From: Terrilactibacillus sp. S3-3
Lineage (GTDB): Bacteria > Bacillota > Bacilli > Bacillales > Sporolactobacillaceae
NCBI GenBank assembly: GCA_030437565.1
Contig: CP129291.1
Coordinates: 62,001 to 126,000 of the forward strand
Direction of reading: 5' to 3'
DNA: 64,000 bases
Made by a program: the position numbers and the translations under genes. Below are positions 36,030 through 51,831 of the stretch, piece by piece. A model generated the notes under the pieces. The model did no database searches. It was not told the DNA's origin and saw only the letters and a program-made list of their open reading frames with translations. How positions within the stretch are numbered: position 1 is the first letter of the stretch; each line of letters opens with the position of its first letter.

Positions 36030-38013
36030 ATGAACCGAATTTTTCGAAATACCATTATATATCTATTTATTTTTCTGGTCATTATCGGGATTGTCAGCTT
36101 TTTAACCCAGTCCAATCAAAATGTTAAATCTATGAGCTATAGTGATTTTCAGCAGCATTTAGTCAAGGGTGATGTCAAGGAACTGACACTTCAGCCGGAG
36201 GGCAGTGTATACGTTGCGAGCGGAAGGTTGGCTACTTACAATAAAAGCACGACATTTAAAGCATATGTCTTCTAGTGAGAAAGCCATCGATCAAATTACA
36301 GACATGGCCAAACAGATGAATGTTGATTTTAAACCGCAGGAAAAGACAAGCGGCTGGGTGACGTTTATTACCTCTATCATTCCGTTTGTTATCATATTCT
36401 TTTTAATCTTTTTCTTGCTTAATCAAGCCCAAGGCGGCGGCGGCCGTGTGATGAATTTCGGCAAAAGCAAGGCCAGGCTGTATTCTGAGGATAAGAAAAA
36501 AGTAACGTTTAAAGACGTGGCCGGGGCGGATGAAGAAAAACAAGAATTGATAGAAATTGTTGATTTTCTTAAGGATCCGAGAAAGTTTGCTGCTCTGGGC
36601 GCCAGAATACCTAAAGGCGTGCTGCTGGTCGGCCCTCCTGGTACCGGTAAAACATTGCTGGCAAGAGCCGTAGCCGGAGAGGCCGGCGTGCCTTTCTTCT
36701 CTATCAGCGGTTCCGATTTCGTGGAAATGTTTGTCGGTGTCGGTGCATCGCGTGTCCGTGACCTATTTTTGATAATGCGAAAAAGAATGCCCCATGTATT
36801 ATTTTTATCGATGAAATTGATGCGGTCGGGCGTCAGCGCGGCGCCGGTCTTGGCGGCGGCCACGATGAACGGGAACAAACCTTGAACCAGTTGCTGGTAG
36901 AAATGGATGGCTTTGGTGCAAATGAGGGGATCATTATCATCGCGGCAACAAACAGGCCGGATATTTTGGACCCGGCGCTCTTACGTCCGGGACGTTTTGA
37001 CAGACAGATTCCGGTCGGCCGCCCTGATTTAAAAGGACGGGAAGCCGTGCTTCGTGTCCATGCGCGCAATAAGCCGCTGGCTAAAGATATTGACTTAAAA
37101 ACTGTCGCTAAATTAACACCCGGCTTTTCCGGAGCCGATCTTGAAAACCTGCTGAACGAAGCAGCGCTAGTGGCAGCTCGAAGCAATAAAAAAGTGATTA
37201 ACATGGAAGATATTGATGAGGCCGTAGAAAGAGTCATTGCCGGCGTTGCCAAGAAGTCCCGTGTTATATCAGAGAAAGAGAGCGCAAAATTGTTGCCTAT
37301 CATGAATCCGGCCACACGATCATCGGACTCGTGCTGTCAAGCGCAGAAACGGTTCACAAGGTGACGGTTATCCCCCGCGGCCAGGCCGGCGGTTATGCTG
37401 TGTCGCTGCCGAAGGAAGATCGTTATTTCTTGACGAAACCTGAATTGCTGGAGAAAATTGTTGGACTGCTCGGCGGCCGGGTAGCTGAAGAAATAACTTT
37501 CGGCGAAGCATCGACCGGCGCGAGCAACGACTTCCAGCGGGCGACAAACATTGCCCGTCGGATGGTCACCGAATTTGGTATGAGCGAAAAGCTGGGACCG
37601 ATGCAGTTCGGACAGACTGACAGCGGTCAGGTCTTCCTTGGAAGAGATTTGCAAAATGAACCGAATTACAGCGATGCGATCGCTTATGAAATTGATTCCG
37701 AAGTGCAAAGAATTATCAAGGAATCTTATGCACGTTGTAAAAAAATTCTCTTGGAACATCAAGATAATTGGAATTGATTGCTCAGACCCTTCTTAAAGTG
37801 GAAACTTTGGAAGCAGAACAGATTAAAGCGCTGTTTGAAAGAGGGGAATACATCGAGCCTAGCAAGAATCGTTACGGCTATCTTAACGATGACAAGCCTT
37901 CTGAGACAGCAAAAGATGGCAGGGACAAAGGCGACGCTGATGTAAAGGTACGTATTCATCCAAAAGAAGATGAAGAGAATCACGATACGGATCAAAAAGA
38001 TAAAAATATTTGA
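36030..38013 (+). CDS. ftsH: ATP-dependent membrane zinc metalloprotease FtsH (frameshifted)
   Basis: Degrades membrane and regulatory proteins. Two N-terminal membrane helices (residues about 8-26 and 110-130), AAA domain with Walker A GPPGTGKT, Walker B IIFIDEID (across a break), SRH region [21 protein letters not shown], and the zinc motif HESGH. Frame changes near 36235, 36770, 37285 and 37770. The tail is acidic and divergent as usual. A strong terminator follows. Confidence 0.95.
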
Positions 38014-38040
38014 TTTGGATTGACGAGTGAAATGAAAACG

Positions 38041-38079
38041 GAAGGGGCATCTCCCAATTGGAGATGCCTTCTTTTTTTT
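38041..38079 (+). terminator. Terminator after ftsH
   Basis: GCATCTCC / GGAGATGC stem with CAATT loop, extended by GAAGG / CCTTC, and eight T residues. Confidence 0.85.
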
Positions 38080-38133
38080 GTGTTATGGTAAGATATAAGC
38101 GCTTTTAAGAATATAAATAGCATGGTGATAATA

Positions 38134-38900
38134 ATGATATTTGTATGTGATGTGGGCAACACGAACATTGTGATTGGTGCGTACGACAAGGAGCAATTAA
38201 AATATCATTGGCGGATCTCAACCGATCGCGAGAAAACGGAAGACGAGTTTGCCATGGTCATTGAGATATTTAAATATACCGGCCTGACGTTCAATGATTT
38301 TTCAGGGATGATTATTTCTTCAGTTGTGCCGTCGATTATGTTTGCTCTGGAAAGAATGTGTGAAAAAAATATTTTCATCTTAAACCGCTGATTGTCGGTC
38401 CCGGAATTAAAACCGGTCTCAATTTAAAATATGACAATCCTAAAGAAATCGGTGCCGACCGGATTGTCAATGCGGTGGCCGCGGTGCATGATTATCCGGC
38501 TCCGATGATCGTCATTGACTTCGGGACGGCGACAACGTTTTGTTATATAGACGAAGAGAAAAATTATATTGGCGGTGCAATCGCTCCGGGGATAAACGTA
38601 TCAACTGAAGCCTTGTACGAAAAAGCGTCCAAGCTGCCGAGAATTGAAATCATGAAGCCTCCTCATATTATCGGCACGAACACGATCCATGCCATGCAGT
38701 CCGGCGTCCTTTACGGTTACGTCGGGCAGGTTGAGGGGATTGTCTCGCGCATAAAAAAGCAGGCGAAGAAAGAACCTATGGTCATTGCAACCGGCGGGCT
38801 GTGCTCGCTGATTTCCAGAGAGACCGATGTGATTGATCATGTCGATACCTTTTTGACATTGAAGGGACTTTATATTATCTATCAGCGAAACAAACGTTGA
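38134..38900 (+). CDS. coaX: Type III pantothenate kinase (frameshifted)
   Basis: First step of CoA synthesis. ASKHA-fold kinase beginning [17 protein letters not shown], with DRIVNAVAA and [11 protein letters not shown], and the glycine motif GGAIAPGI. One frame change in the A7 run near 38370. ATG 38134 after GGTGATA. Confidence 0.94.
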
Positions 38901-38915
38901 ATGAGGTGGGAAGCA

Positions 38916-39789
38916 ATGAGTGATTATTTAATAAAAGCACTGGCCTGTCATGATAGTTTGAGGGTGATGACCATAGATACGACGCAAATGGTCTCGGAAG
39001 CCCAGAAACGCCATCATACATGGCCGACCGCATCGGCCGCTCTTGGCCGGACGATGACCGCTGCGACAATGATGGGTGCGCAGCTAAAGGATGATGAAAA
39101 AATTACTGTAACCGTTCAAGGGGGAGGCGATATCGGCGCCATTATTGTCAACGCCAATTCTAAAGGAGAAACAAGAGGATACGTCACGAATCCGCAGACT
39201 CATTTTGAATTAAATCAATATGGCAAGCTGGATGTCGCTCGAGCGGTAGGAGTAAACGGTTTTTTTGAGTGTCGTCAAAGATCTGGGTCTGAAAGAAAAT
39301 TTTACCGGCCGTGTACCGCTTGTTTCCGGCGAAATCGGCGATGATTTCACCTATTATTTCGCCCGTTCGGAGCAGGTTCCATCAGCTGTCGGTGTCGGAG
39401 TGCTGGTCAATCCGGATAATACGATTAAAGCTTCCGGCGGTTTTCTGATTCAGGTGCTGCCCGGAGCCGAAGACGCGCTCATTCGCCAGGTTGAAGAGCG
39501 GCTAAAGACGATACCGCCTATTTCCAGGCTGATTGAATCCGGGCAGACGCCGGATGATCTGCTGGTTACTTTATTCGGAGACGCCGATTTTAAAATATTA
39601 GAAAAAATGCCGGTTCGTTTTAGTTGTACATGTTCGAAAGAAAAGCTGAAAAGGGCGATTGCCGGTTTGGGAGAAGCGGAAATTAAAGCGATGATTGACG
39701 AAGATCACGGAGCTGAAGCCCAGTGCCATTTTTGCCGGAAATATTATCACTTTTCGGAGGAAGACTTAAAGAATTGCTTTTTTCAATAA
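38916..39789 (+). CDS. hslO: Redox-regulated chaperone Hsp33 (frameshifted)
   Basis: A holdase activated by disulfide formation and unfolding. The N-terminal substrate domain has [13 protein letters not shown] and the C-terminal redox switch has the zinc cysteines CTC and CHFC. One frame change in a T7 run near 39265. ATG 38916 after GAGGTGGG. Confidence 0.94.
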
Positions 39790-39804
39790 AATAGGATAAA
39801 AAGA

Positions 39805-39836
39805 TTGACTAAAGCTGTTAAAACTGTTATTATAAT
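39805..39836 (+). promoter_or_regulatory. Promoter of cysK
   Basis: TTGACT, then TATTAT at 17 nt or TATAAT at 20 nt. The 5' leader is about 50 nt. No clear CymR site can be called by eye. Confidence 0.55.
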
Positions 39837-39886
39837 CTAAACTCCGACAGGATTACTTTGAATTGAAAATAGAGGGAGAGATCACG

Positions 39887-40808
39887 TTGACAATCGCAAA
39901 TTCTGTGACTGAATTGATCGGACACACACCTGTTGTTAAATTGAACCGTTTAACAGGGGAAAATGACGCTGAACTTTATGCGAAGCTTGAATACTTCAAT
40001 CCCGGCAGCAGTGTTAAAGATCGCATTGCCCTGGCCATGATCGAAGCAGCGGAAAAAGAAGGAAAACTTAAGCCGAACGATACCATTATCGAACCGACAA
40101 GCGGCAATACGGGAATTGGACTTGCTTTGGTTGCTGCTGTAAAAGGCTATAGAGCGATTCTTGTGATGCCTGAAACAATGAGTATTGAACGTCGCAAACT
40201 ATTTAAGGCCTACGGTGCGGAAGTGATTTTAACCCCCGGCTCTGAAGCTATTAAAGGCTCAATTTGCCAAGGCACAAGAGCTGGCGAAGGAAAAAGGATA
40301 CTTCCTGCCGCAACAATTTAAGAATAAAGCAAACCCTGAAATTCATCGCCTGACAACAGGCAAAGAAATCGTCAGCCAGTTCGATTCTTTGGATGGATTT
40401 GTTGCCGGGGTCGGCACCGGCGGTACGCTTTCAGGTTCCGGCCAGACATTAAAAGAACACTTCAAGGATATTAAGGTCTATGCCGTAGAACCTAAGGATT
40501 CGCCGGTGCTGTCAGGCGGCAAAGGCGGTCCGCATAAGATCCAAGGGATTGGCACCGGTTTTATTCCGGATACACTGGATACAAGCATTTATGATGAAGT
40601 CATTCAGGTCTCTAACGATCAAGCGTTTGAATACGCCCGTCTTGCAGGGAAAAAAGAAGGTATTCTCGCTGGAATTTCCGGCGGCGCGGCGATTTATGCC
40701 GGTGTTCAAGTTGCTAAAAAGCTTGGCGCAGGGAAAAAAGTGCTTGTTATCGTTCCTGATAATGGCGAAAGATATTTAAGCACGCCGCTCTACCAAGCGG
40801 AAGATTAA
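39887..40808 (+). CDS. cysK: Cysteine synthase (frameshifted)
   Basis: O-acetylserine sulfhydrylase, PLP fold type II. The PLP lysine lies in [10 protein letters not shown] and the substrate loop is PTSGNTGIG; the phosphate-binding GTGGTLSG is intact. TTG start at 39887 after GAGGGAGA gives M-T-I-A-N-S. One frame change near 40258. Its substrate supplier cysE starts at 63.7 kb. Confidence 0.94.
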
Positions 40809-40896
40809 TGCCTTTTGATAATGATTCGGAGCTTGCTTGGCATTTTCTTGCAGGCGAGGTCCTTTTAAACGGATTGTAATAAAAAGCGACAGGCTG

Positions 40897-40928
40897 GCAG
40901 GGAGCCAATTGGGTTCCCTGCTTCTTTT
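40897..40928 (+). terminator. Terminator between cysK and folP
   Basis: GCAGGGAGCC / GGGTTCCCTGC stem with AATT loop and T-tract. It separates folate genes from cysK. Confidence 0.8.
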
Positions 40929-41022
40929 TGTGCATGTGATATACTTACTTTTGTCGGGCTTGAATGCTTGTGAGCATTTTTCTGTATCATAAATAAAAAT
41001 TCATATAGGCGGTGTCAAACAA

Positions 41023-41883
41023 ATGGCGGCTTTGACTGTGGAGCAATCTCCTTATCAAGAGTTAATTGTCAGAAAAAAGCGATTAAATTATCGAGAAAAA
41101 ACAGTGATTATGGGTATCCTCAATGTGACACCTGATTCGTTTTCGGATGGCGGCCGATTTAATCAAATTGATCGGGCGGTTGAGCATGCTTTGGCGATGG
41201 AGAATGACGGTGCCGACATTATTGATATCGGCGGTGAATCTACGCGTCCCGGTCACACCCCCACGCCTTTAAAAGAAGAATTGGAGCGGGTTATCCCAAT
41301 GATCGAAGCGATCAGAAAACATACGGATATTCCTATTTCAGTCGATACGTATAAAGCAGAAACAGCCAGGCAGGCTTTGGCAGCCGGTGCAGATATTATC
41401 AATGATATATGGGGGGCGAAAGCCGATCCGGAGATGGCCAAGGTTGCCAGCGAATTTCAGGCTCCCGTCATTCTCATGCATAATCGTCATGATCGAAATT
41501 ATACGGATATCATCAAGGACATGAAACAAGATCTGCAGGAAAGCATTGATCTTGTTTTGGCCGCAGGACTGGCACCTGAAAAAATCATCATTGATCCGGG
41601 CATCGGTTTTGCTAAGGATTATAAGGAAAATTTAATCGTGATGAATCACCTTGAAGCGTTCCATGAACTGGGTTATCCTATCCTGTTAGGTACTTCCCGA
41701 AAAGGTTTTATTGGCAGGACATTGAATACCACGGTCGATAAGCGAATGGAAGGCACGGGGGCAACGGTGTGCCTGGGGATTGCTAAGGGCTGCCAAATTA
41801 TGAGAGTGCATGATGTTAAGCCGATTGCCCAAATGGCAAGAATGATGGATACGATGCTGCGGGCAGGTGAGATCGATCGATAA
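41023..41883 (+). CDS. folP: Dihydropteroate synthase
   Basis: Joins p-aminobenzoate to the pterin in folate synthesis; the sulfonamide target. Intact, 286 residues. Motifs: GILNVTPDSFSDGG, DIGGESTRPGHTP, and LGTSRKGFIG. It is one of the few long genes without a frame change. The pab genes that precede it in B. subtilis are absent. Overlaps folB by 17 nt. Confidence 0.95.
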   Translation: MAALTVEQSPYQELIVRKKRLNYREKTVIMGILNVTPDSFSDGGRFNQIDRAVEHALAMENDGADIIDIGGESTRPGHTPTPLKEELERVIPMIEAIRKHTDIPISVDTYKAETARQALAAGADIINDIWGAKADPEMAKVASEFQAPVILMHNRHDRNYTDIIKDMKQDLQESIDLVLAAGLAPEKIIIDPGIGFAKDYKENLIVMNHLEAFHELGYPILLGTSRKGFIGRTLNTTVDKRMEGTGATVCLGIAKGCQIMRVHDVKPIAQMARMMDTMLRAGEIDR

Positions 41884-42759
41884 AATATATGTTAATAATA
41901 TGGCTTGTTACGGTTATCATGGCGTTCTTCCTGAAGAAAAAAAGATCGGGCAAAGATTTCTCGTTGATGTCATTTTGGAAACGGATCTTTATGAGGCGGG
42001 CAGAACTGATCGTTTAGGTGAAACCATTAACTATGCCGAAGTTTATCAAATTACCCGGGAAATTGTCGAAGGACCGAGCAGGGATTTAATTGAGTCTGTC
42101 GCTGAAAACATTGCTGAATCGCTTCTTCGTCTTTTTCATCAGGCAATGGTTTGCCGGGTAAAGGTGACTAAGACCGATCCGCCAATTGCCGGGTACTATG
42201 ACTCTGTTGCTGTTGAAATCACCCGAAAACGGGCAACGGCCTACATTGGGCTTGGATCAAATCAAATCTCGGTGATCGCGGGCACTACCTGCAGCAAGCT
42301 TTGGAACTGCTCGATCAAACTGAAAATGTGGCGGTTGTACGCTGCTCTTCCATTTATGAGACCGCGCCTTACGGACCGGTTGAACAGGGTGATTTTCTCA
42401 ATATGACAGCGAGTATTGAAACGCTCCTGCCCCCCACAAGGTTATTGAAAGAACTTCATCGGATTGAAAATGCATTGGGCAGAAAAAGAGATATCCACTG
42501 GGGGCCGCGCTCCATTGATCTTGACATCTTGCTCTTTAATCATGACAATATTGAAGAGGAAAAGCTTTCGGTGCCTCATCCAGAACTTCCAAAGCGATTG
42601 TTTGTGCTGGCGCCGCTAATGGACATTGCGTCCCATTTAATTGTGCCGGGAATCAATCGTTCTGTGACTGAACTATACCAGAGTCTCAAAAAAGAAAAGG
42701 GAGTGCAGCTATGGAAACGGAACAATGGGGAAGGAGAATTCGGGCTTTTCGAAAATTGA
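41867..42759 (+). CDS. folB: Fused dihydroneopterin aldolase - HPPK (FolB-FolK), frameshifted
   Basis: The first 120 residues are FolB: GYHGVLPEE with the catalytic glutamate and VTKTDPP with the catalytic lysine. The reading passes from EITRKR through two residues (A-T) straight into AYIGLGSN, the start of FolK (pterin pyrophosphokinase). There is no stop and no ATG, GTG or TTG at the junction near 42235. A 5-bp duplication (CAAAT twice, about 42258-42268) then breaks the frame. FolK continues with YETAPYG and RSIDLDILLF to 42759. A natural fusion or an indel that removed the stop are both possible. Confidence 0.85.
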
Positions 42760-42914
42760 AGGGCTATACCCAAGCGGATTTAGCAAAAAAATTGGATATT
42801 TCGCTGTCAATTTTAGGAGAGATTGAACGAGACAACCGCCGGCCGACACAGGAACTGATACAAAAGATTTCTAAAACGCTGCATGTGTCGATAGACGAGT
42901 TTTTGAATATATAG
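42711..42914 (+). CDS. yazB: Helix-turn-helix XRE-family protein YazB
   Basis: 67 residues, intact. A lambda-repressor-like HTH: FRKLKGYTQADLAKKLDISLSIL then GEIERDNRRPT. It overlaps the end of folK by 49 nt in another frame, as in B. subtilis. Targets are unknown. Confidence 0.9.
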   Translation: METEQWGRRIRAFRKLKGYTQADLAKKLDISLSILGEIERDNRRPTQELIQKISKTLHVSIDEFLNI

Positions 42915-42932
42915 AATGGAAAGGTGATGTGA

Positions 42933-43921
42933 ATGCTGAAAATAGGCCCGATTGAACTTAAAAATCAAGTGGTTCTTGCGCCGATGGCCGGGGTGTGCAA
43001 TCCGGCATTTCGGTTGATCGCCAAAGAGTGGTTGGGGCGGGGCTGGTTTGTGCTGAAATGGTCGCTGATCGAGGGATTATTCACCACAATGAAAAATCAA
43101 TGCAGATGCTCTATGTCGACGAGCGAGAGAAACCGCTCAGCCTGCAAATCTTTGGCGGCTCAAGAGAAACCTTAGTAAAAGCTGCGCAATATGTTGATAA
43201 ATATACAAATGCAGACATTATTGATATTAATATGGGCTGCCCTGTTCCGAAAGTGACGAAGTGTGACGCGGGAGCGCGATGGCTGCTTGATCCGAACAAG
43301 ATCTATGAAATGGTTTCCGCCGTTGTCGATGCCGTAGATAAGCCGGTGACCGTCAAAATGCGCAAAGGCTGGGACGATGCTCACGTCTATGCCGTAGAGA
43401 ACGCGCAGGCCGTGGAAAGAGCGGGTGGGCAGGCCGTTGCCGTCCATGGCCGGACAAGAGTGCAAATGTATGAAGGGAAAGCCGATTGGGACATTATAAA
43501 AAAAGTGAAGCAGTCGGTAAATATTCCTGTTATCGGCAACGGTGATGTGAGAACGCCTTATGATGCAAAACAAATGCTGGAAACAACAGGCGCCGATGGT
43601 GTAATGATTGGAAGGGGCGCACTCGGAAATCCCTGGATGCTCTATCGGACGGTGAAATATTTAGAGACCGGCGTGATTGATGATGAACCAACGCCAAAAG
43701 AAAAGGTGGATGTCTGCCTGCTTCATTTTCAACGTCTCATAAAGTTGAAAGGCGAGCATATCGCGGTTATGGAAATGAGAAAACATGCCGCATGGTATAT
43801 GAAAGGGCTTCGGGGAGGAAACGACGTCCGGAAGAAAATTAATGTGTGCGAAACAGCGGCTGAATTGAAAGAGATTCTTTACGACTTTATCGACCATTTA
43901 GAAAAAGAACGTGTTTCTTAA
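42933..43921 (+). CDS. dusB: tRNA-dihydrouridine synthase DusB (frameshifted)
   Basis: An FMN-dependent enzyme that reduces uridines in the tRNA D-loop. TIM barrel with LAPMAGVCNPAFR, the catalytic cysteine in DINMGCPVPKV, and IGNGDVRTP for FMN. One frame change near 43028. ATG 42933 after AAAGGTGA. Confidence 0.94.
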
Positions 43922-43928
43922 GCTAAAG

Positions 43929-43957
43929 TTGACAGTATTCTCTTTATTCACTATAAT
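43929..43957 (+). promoter_or_regulatory. Perfect sigma-A promoter before the lysS leader
   Basis: TTGACA, 17 nt, TATAAT: all twelve consensus bases. A hairpin begins only about 17 nt after the -10 box, so the transcript would start almost with it. Confidence 0.75.
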
Positions 43958-43973
43958 TCGATTAGATATTTAG

Positions 43974-44000
43974 ACTGCCGGTGCGCTGCTGGCAGTTTTC
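43974..44000 (+). terminator. Hairpin with T-tract in the lysS leader
   Basis: ACTGCC / GGCAGT arms followed by TTTTC. It may terminate dusB transcripts or act as an attenuator of the promoter just upstream. A further hairpin TCGCTA / TAGCGA lies at about 44060-44078. No T-box sequence is present in the 44000-44143 leader. Confidence 0.5.
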
Positions 44001-44143
44001 TTTGTCCTTTAAGAAAGTATGAAATTTCAGCAGAATAACGGGCGGTATGCGCCGAGTTCGCTATATTGTTAGCGACGAATCAGTGATCGCGCGGAAGTTA
44101 GCCGCTGTGACTATTATTATATTATGATGGGGGACGAATATAG

Positions 44144-45639
<1,496 letters not shown>

Positions 45640-45662
45640 CAAGGGCTTGCAGGTGCAATAAA

Positions 45663-45697
45663 AAAAGAGGGGGGTTCCTCTCTTTTTTTATATCATG
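45663..45697 (+). terminator. Terminator after lysS
   Basis: AAAGAGG / CCTCTCTTT hairpin with T7. Confidence 0.75.
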
Positions 45698-45722
45698 CTT
45701 TTACTTCGGGCCAAAAAAAGTA

Positions 45723-45751
45723 TTGACAATCAGGGCTTATACTGGTAGCAT
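45723..45751 (+). promoter_or_regulatory. rRNA promoter P1
   Basis: TTGACA, 17 nt, TAGCAT. Confidence 0.6.
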
Positions 45752-45809
45752 TGTTAATGCTGTTCGTTCGAAAGAAAACTTTGCTTTTTAATTTTTTTCT
45801 TTAAAAGCA

Positions 45810-45840
45810 TTGACTTTTTTTATTAGAATACGTTTATAAT
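45810..45840 (+). promoter_or_regulatory. rRNA promoter P2
   Basis: TTGACT, 19 nt, TATAAT, in a very AT-rich stretch that may act as UP element. Confidence 0.5.
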
Positions 45841-45915
45841 TTAAAAAGTCGCTTAGACAGGAAGTTCTGACGGCTGCTCTGATGAAGGGCCTGTTAAACT
45901 CCTTGAAAAAAAGTG

Positions 45916-45944
45916 TTGACATTGATTATATAGTTTGATATAAT
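45916..45944 (+). promoter_or_regulatory. rRNA promoter P3
   Basis: TTGACA, 17 nt, TATAAT: consensus. It is about 150 nt before mature 16S. Between it and 16S lie the leader sequences for RNA processing. Confidence 0.75.
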
Positions 45945-46097
45945 AATCAAGTCGCCCAAGAGCGACACAGAAGAAAATGTTCCTTGAAAACTGAACAAAA
46001 GCCAAGCGTGATTAAAGGGCAACCTTTTGATAATAAAGCTATGGATCATAAATGCACGATGATTGTTTTAACAAATGAGAGATTATCTCTCAAACCA

Positions 46098-50649
<4,552 letters not shown>

Positions 50650-50751
50650 CATTAGGAATAAGACTTTTCTTTCGTTTCTAGTTTTGAAGGTTCACCTTTA
50701 ATTATAGGAGTGACGACGAGATTTGACACCCGTCGACACGCCGATACATAG

Positions 50752-50868
50752 TCTGGCGGCAATGGCGAAGAGGTCACACCCGTTCCCATCCCGAACACGG
50801 CCGTTAAGCTCTTCCGCGCCAATGGTAATTGGGGGCTGTCCCCCTGTGAGAGTAGGTCGCTGCCAGGC
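50752..50868 (+). rRNA. rrf: 5S ribosomal RNA
   Basis: About 117 nt. TCTGGCGGCAATGGCG at the 5' end pairs with the 3' TCGCTGCCAGGCA side; the internal GAAGAGGTCACACCCGTTCC and loop E region TGTGAGAGTAGG are canonical. RNase M5, which matures it, is encoded at 9.5 kb. Confidence 0.95.
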
Positions 50869-50890
50869 AATGGATAGAAATAGATAAAAA

Positions 50891-50927
50891 AGGAAGCCGT
50901 CATTTTGATGGCTTCCTTTTTTTACGT
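50891..50927 (+). terminator. Terminator of the rRNA operon
   Basis: GGAAGCCGTCA / TGATGGCTTCC stem (one G-U pair) with T7. Confidence 0.85.
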
Positions 50928-50940
50928 TCGAAGGGCGAAA

Positions 50941-51147
50941 GGCTCTAGCAGTTCAAAGATGAAACGAGGGTTTCGATGGACAAGCAGATCGAGGAAACAA
51001 GCGAGCGAGGACCGGAGTGTACTGTGTACACGAGGACCGGAACGAACGCAGTTGACGAGAGAGATGCCGTACAGCGGAAGCCGGAGCGCGCCGATGGTAA
51101 TTGGGGGCGCCCCTGTGAGAGTAGGCCCGCGCCAGGCAAAGGTAAAC
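50941..51147 (+). ncRNA. 5S-derived hybrid element, possible structured RNA
   Basis: Bases 51086-51139 repeat the 3' part of the 5S gene (GATGGTAATTGGGGG, CCCCTGTGAGAGTAGG, CGCCAGGCAA), with changes. The 5' half is unrelated: it has two GAGGACCGGA copies (51007 and 51032) flanking a perfect GTGTAC-TGT-GTACAC hairpin. A terminator follows. It could be a 5S pseudogene, or an RNA that reuses the 5S loop-E arm. No coding potential is convincing. Confidence 0.5.
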
Positions 51148-51188
51148 AAGCATCCATCGAATAGTGGTGGATGCTTTTTTTTTTTTTT
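51148..51188 (+). terminator. Terminator after the 5S-derived element
   Basis: AAGCATCCA / TGGATGCTT stem and a 14-nt T-tract. Confidence 0.85.
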
Positions 51189-51289
51189 AGGTTCGTCGGA
51201 TAATGAAAATCTTTCTTTAACCCCAAATGAAGGTTCCAAATAAACAGCATAGGGATTTAAGCGCAGGGAATGTTAAAACTAAATAGAGG

Positions 51290-51318
51290 TTGAATATTTT
51301 TAGAAAATCATTCATAAT
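51290..51318 (+). promoter_or_regulatory. Sigma-A promoter of the ctsR operon
   Basis: TTGAAT, 17 nt, CATAAT. Confidence 0.6.
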
Positions 51319-51325
51319 AGTATAT

Positions 51326-51342
51326 AGTCAAAGATAGTCAAA
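51326..51342 (+). promoter_or_regulatory. CtsR operator
   Basis: AGTCAAA-GAT-AGTCAAA, two exact heptads with the 3-nt spacer of the CtsR consensus (A/G-GTCAAA repeat). It lies at the expected transcription start, so CtsR would block the operon in the absence of heat stress. Confidence 0.85.
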
Positions 51343-51364
51343 GTCAGAAGGGAGGCGCGTCCTG

Positions 51365-51831
51365 ATGAGAAATATATCGGATATTATTGAAAAATATATA
51401 AAGGAAATCTTGGACTCAAGCAACACCATTGAATTAAAAAAGTTAAAACGAAGTGAGTTGGCGGAGAAGTTTCAATGCGTTCCCTCGCAGATAAATTATG
51501 TTTTAAAGACGCGTTTTTCAATCGAAAGGGGATATGTCGTAGAGAGCAAGCGGGGCGGAGGAGGCTACATCGTGTAATAAAAGTTGAACCTGAGACAGAT
51601 GCCGAATTAATTGACGATATGATCGATCATATCGGTTATCATATGTCACAAAACATGGCCGAGTCGATTATTGTTCACTTACTTGAGGAAGGGATAATCA
51701 ATGAAAGAGAGGCTCGGCTGATGGTCAGCGCCGTGGATCGCTCCGTTTTGGATTTAAGCGTTCCGGTTAGGGACCAAGTGCGGGCAAACATCTTAAAGGC
51801 CATGCTTCAAGCTTTGATGTATAAATTATAA
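51365..51831 (+). CDS. ctsR: Heat-shock repressor CtsR (frameshifted)
   Basis: Represses clp genes and its own operon; inactivated by heat and by McsB. The HTH and wing are clear: SELAEKFQCVPSQINYVLKTRF and the thermosensing glycine loop RGGGGYI. A 1-nt loss right after that loop (near 51572) shifts the frame; the C-terminal domain resumes with DDMIDHIGYHMSQ. The stop codon lies within the first unit of a repeat array. Confidence 0.93.

Noticed and set aside
50905..51243. Overlapping open frames on both strands after the 5S gene
   Set aside because: They cross terminators and the 5S-derived element, have biased composition and no Shine-Dalgarno.
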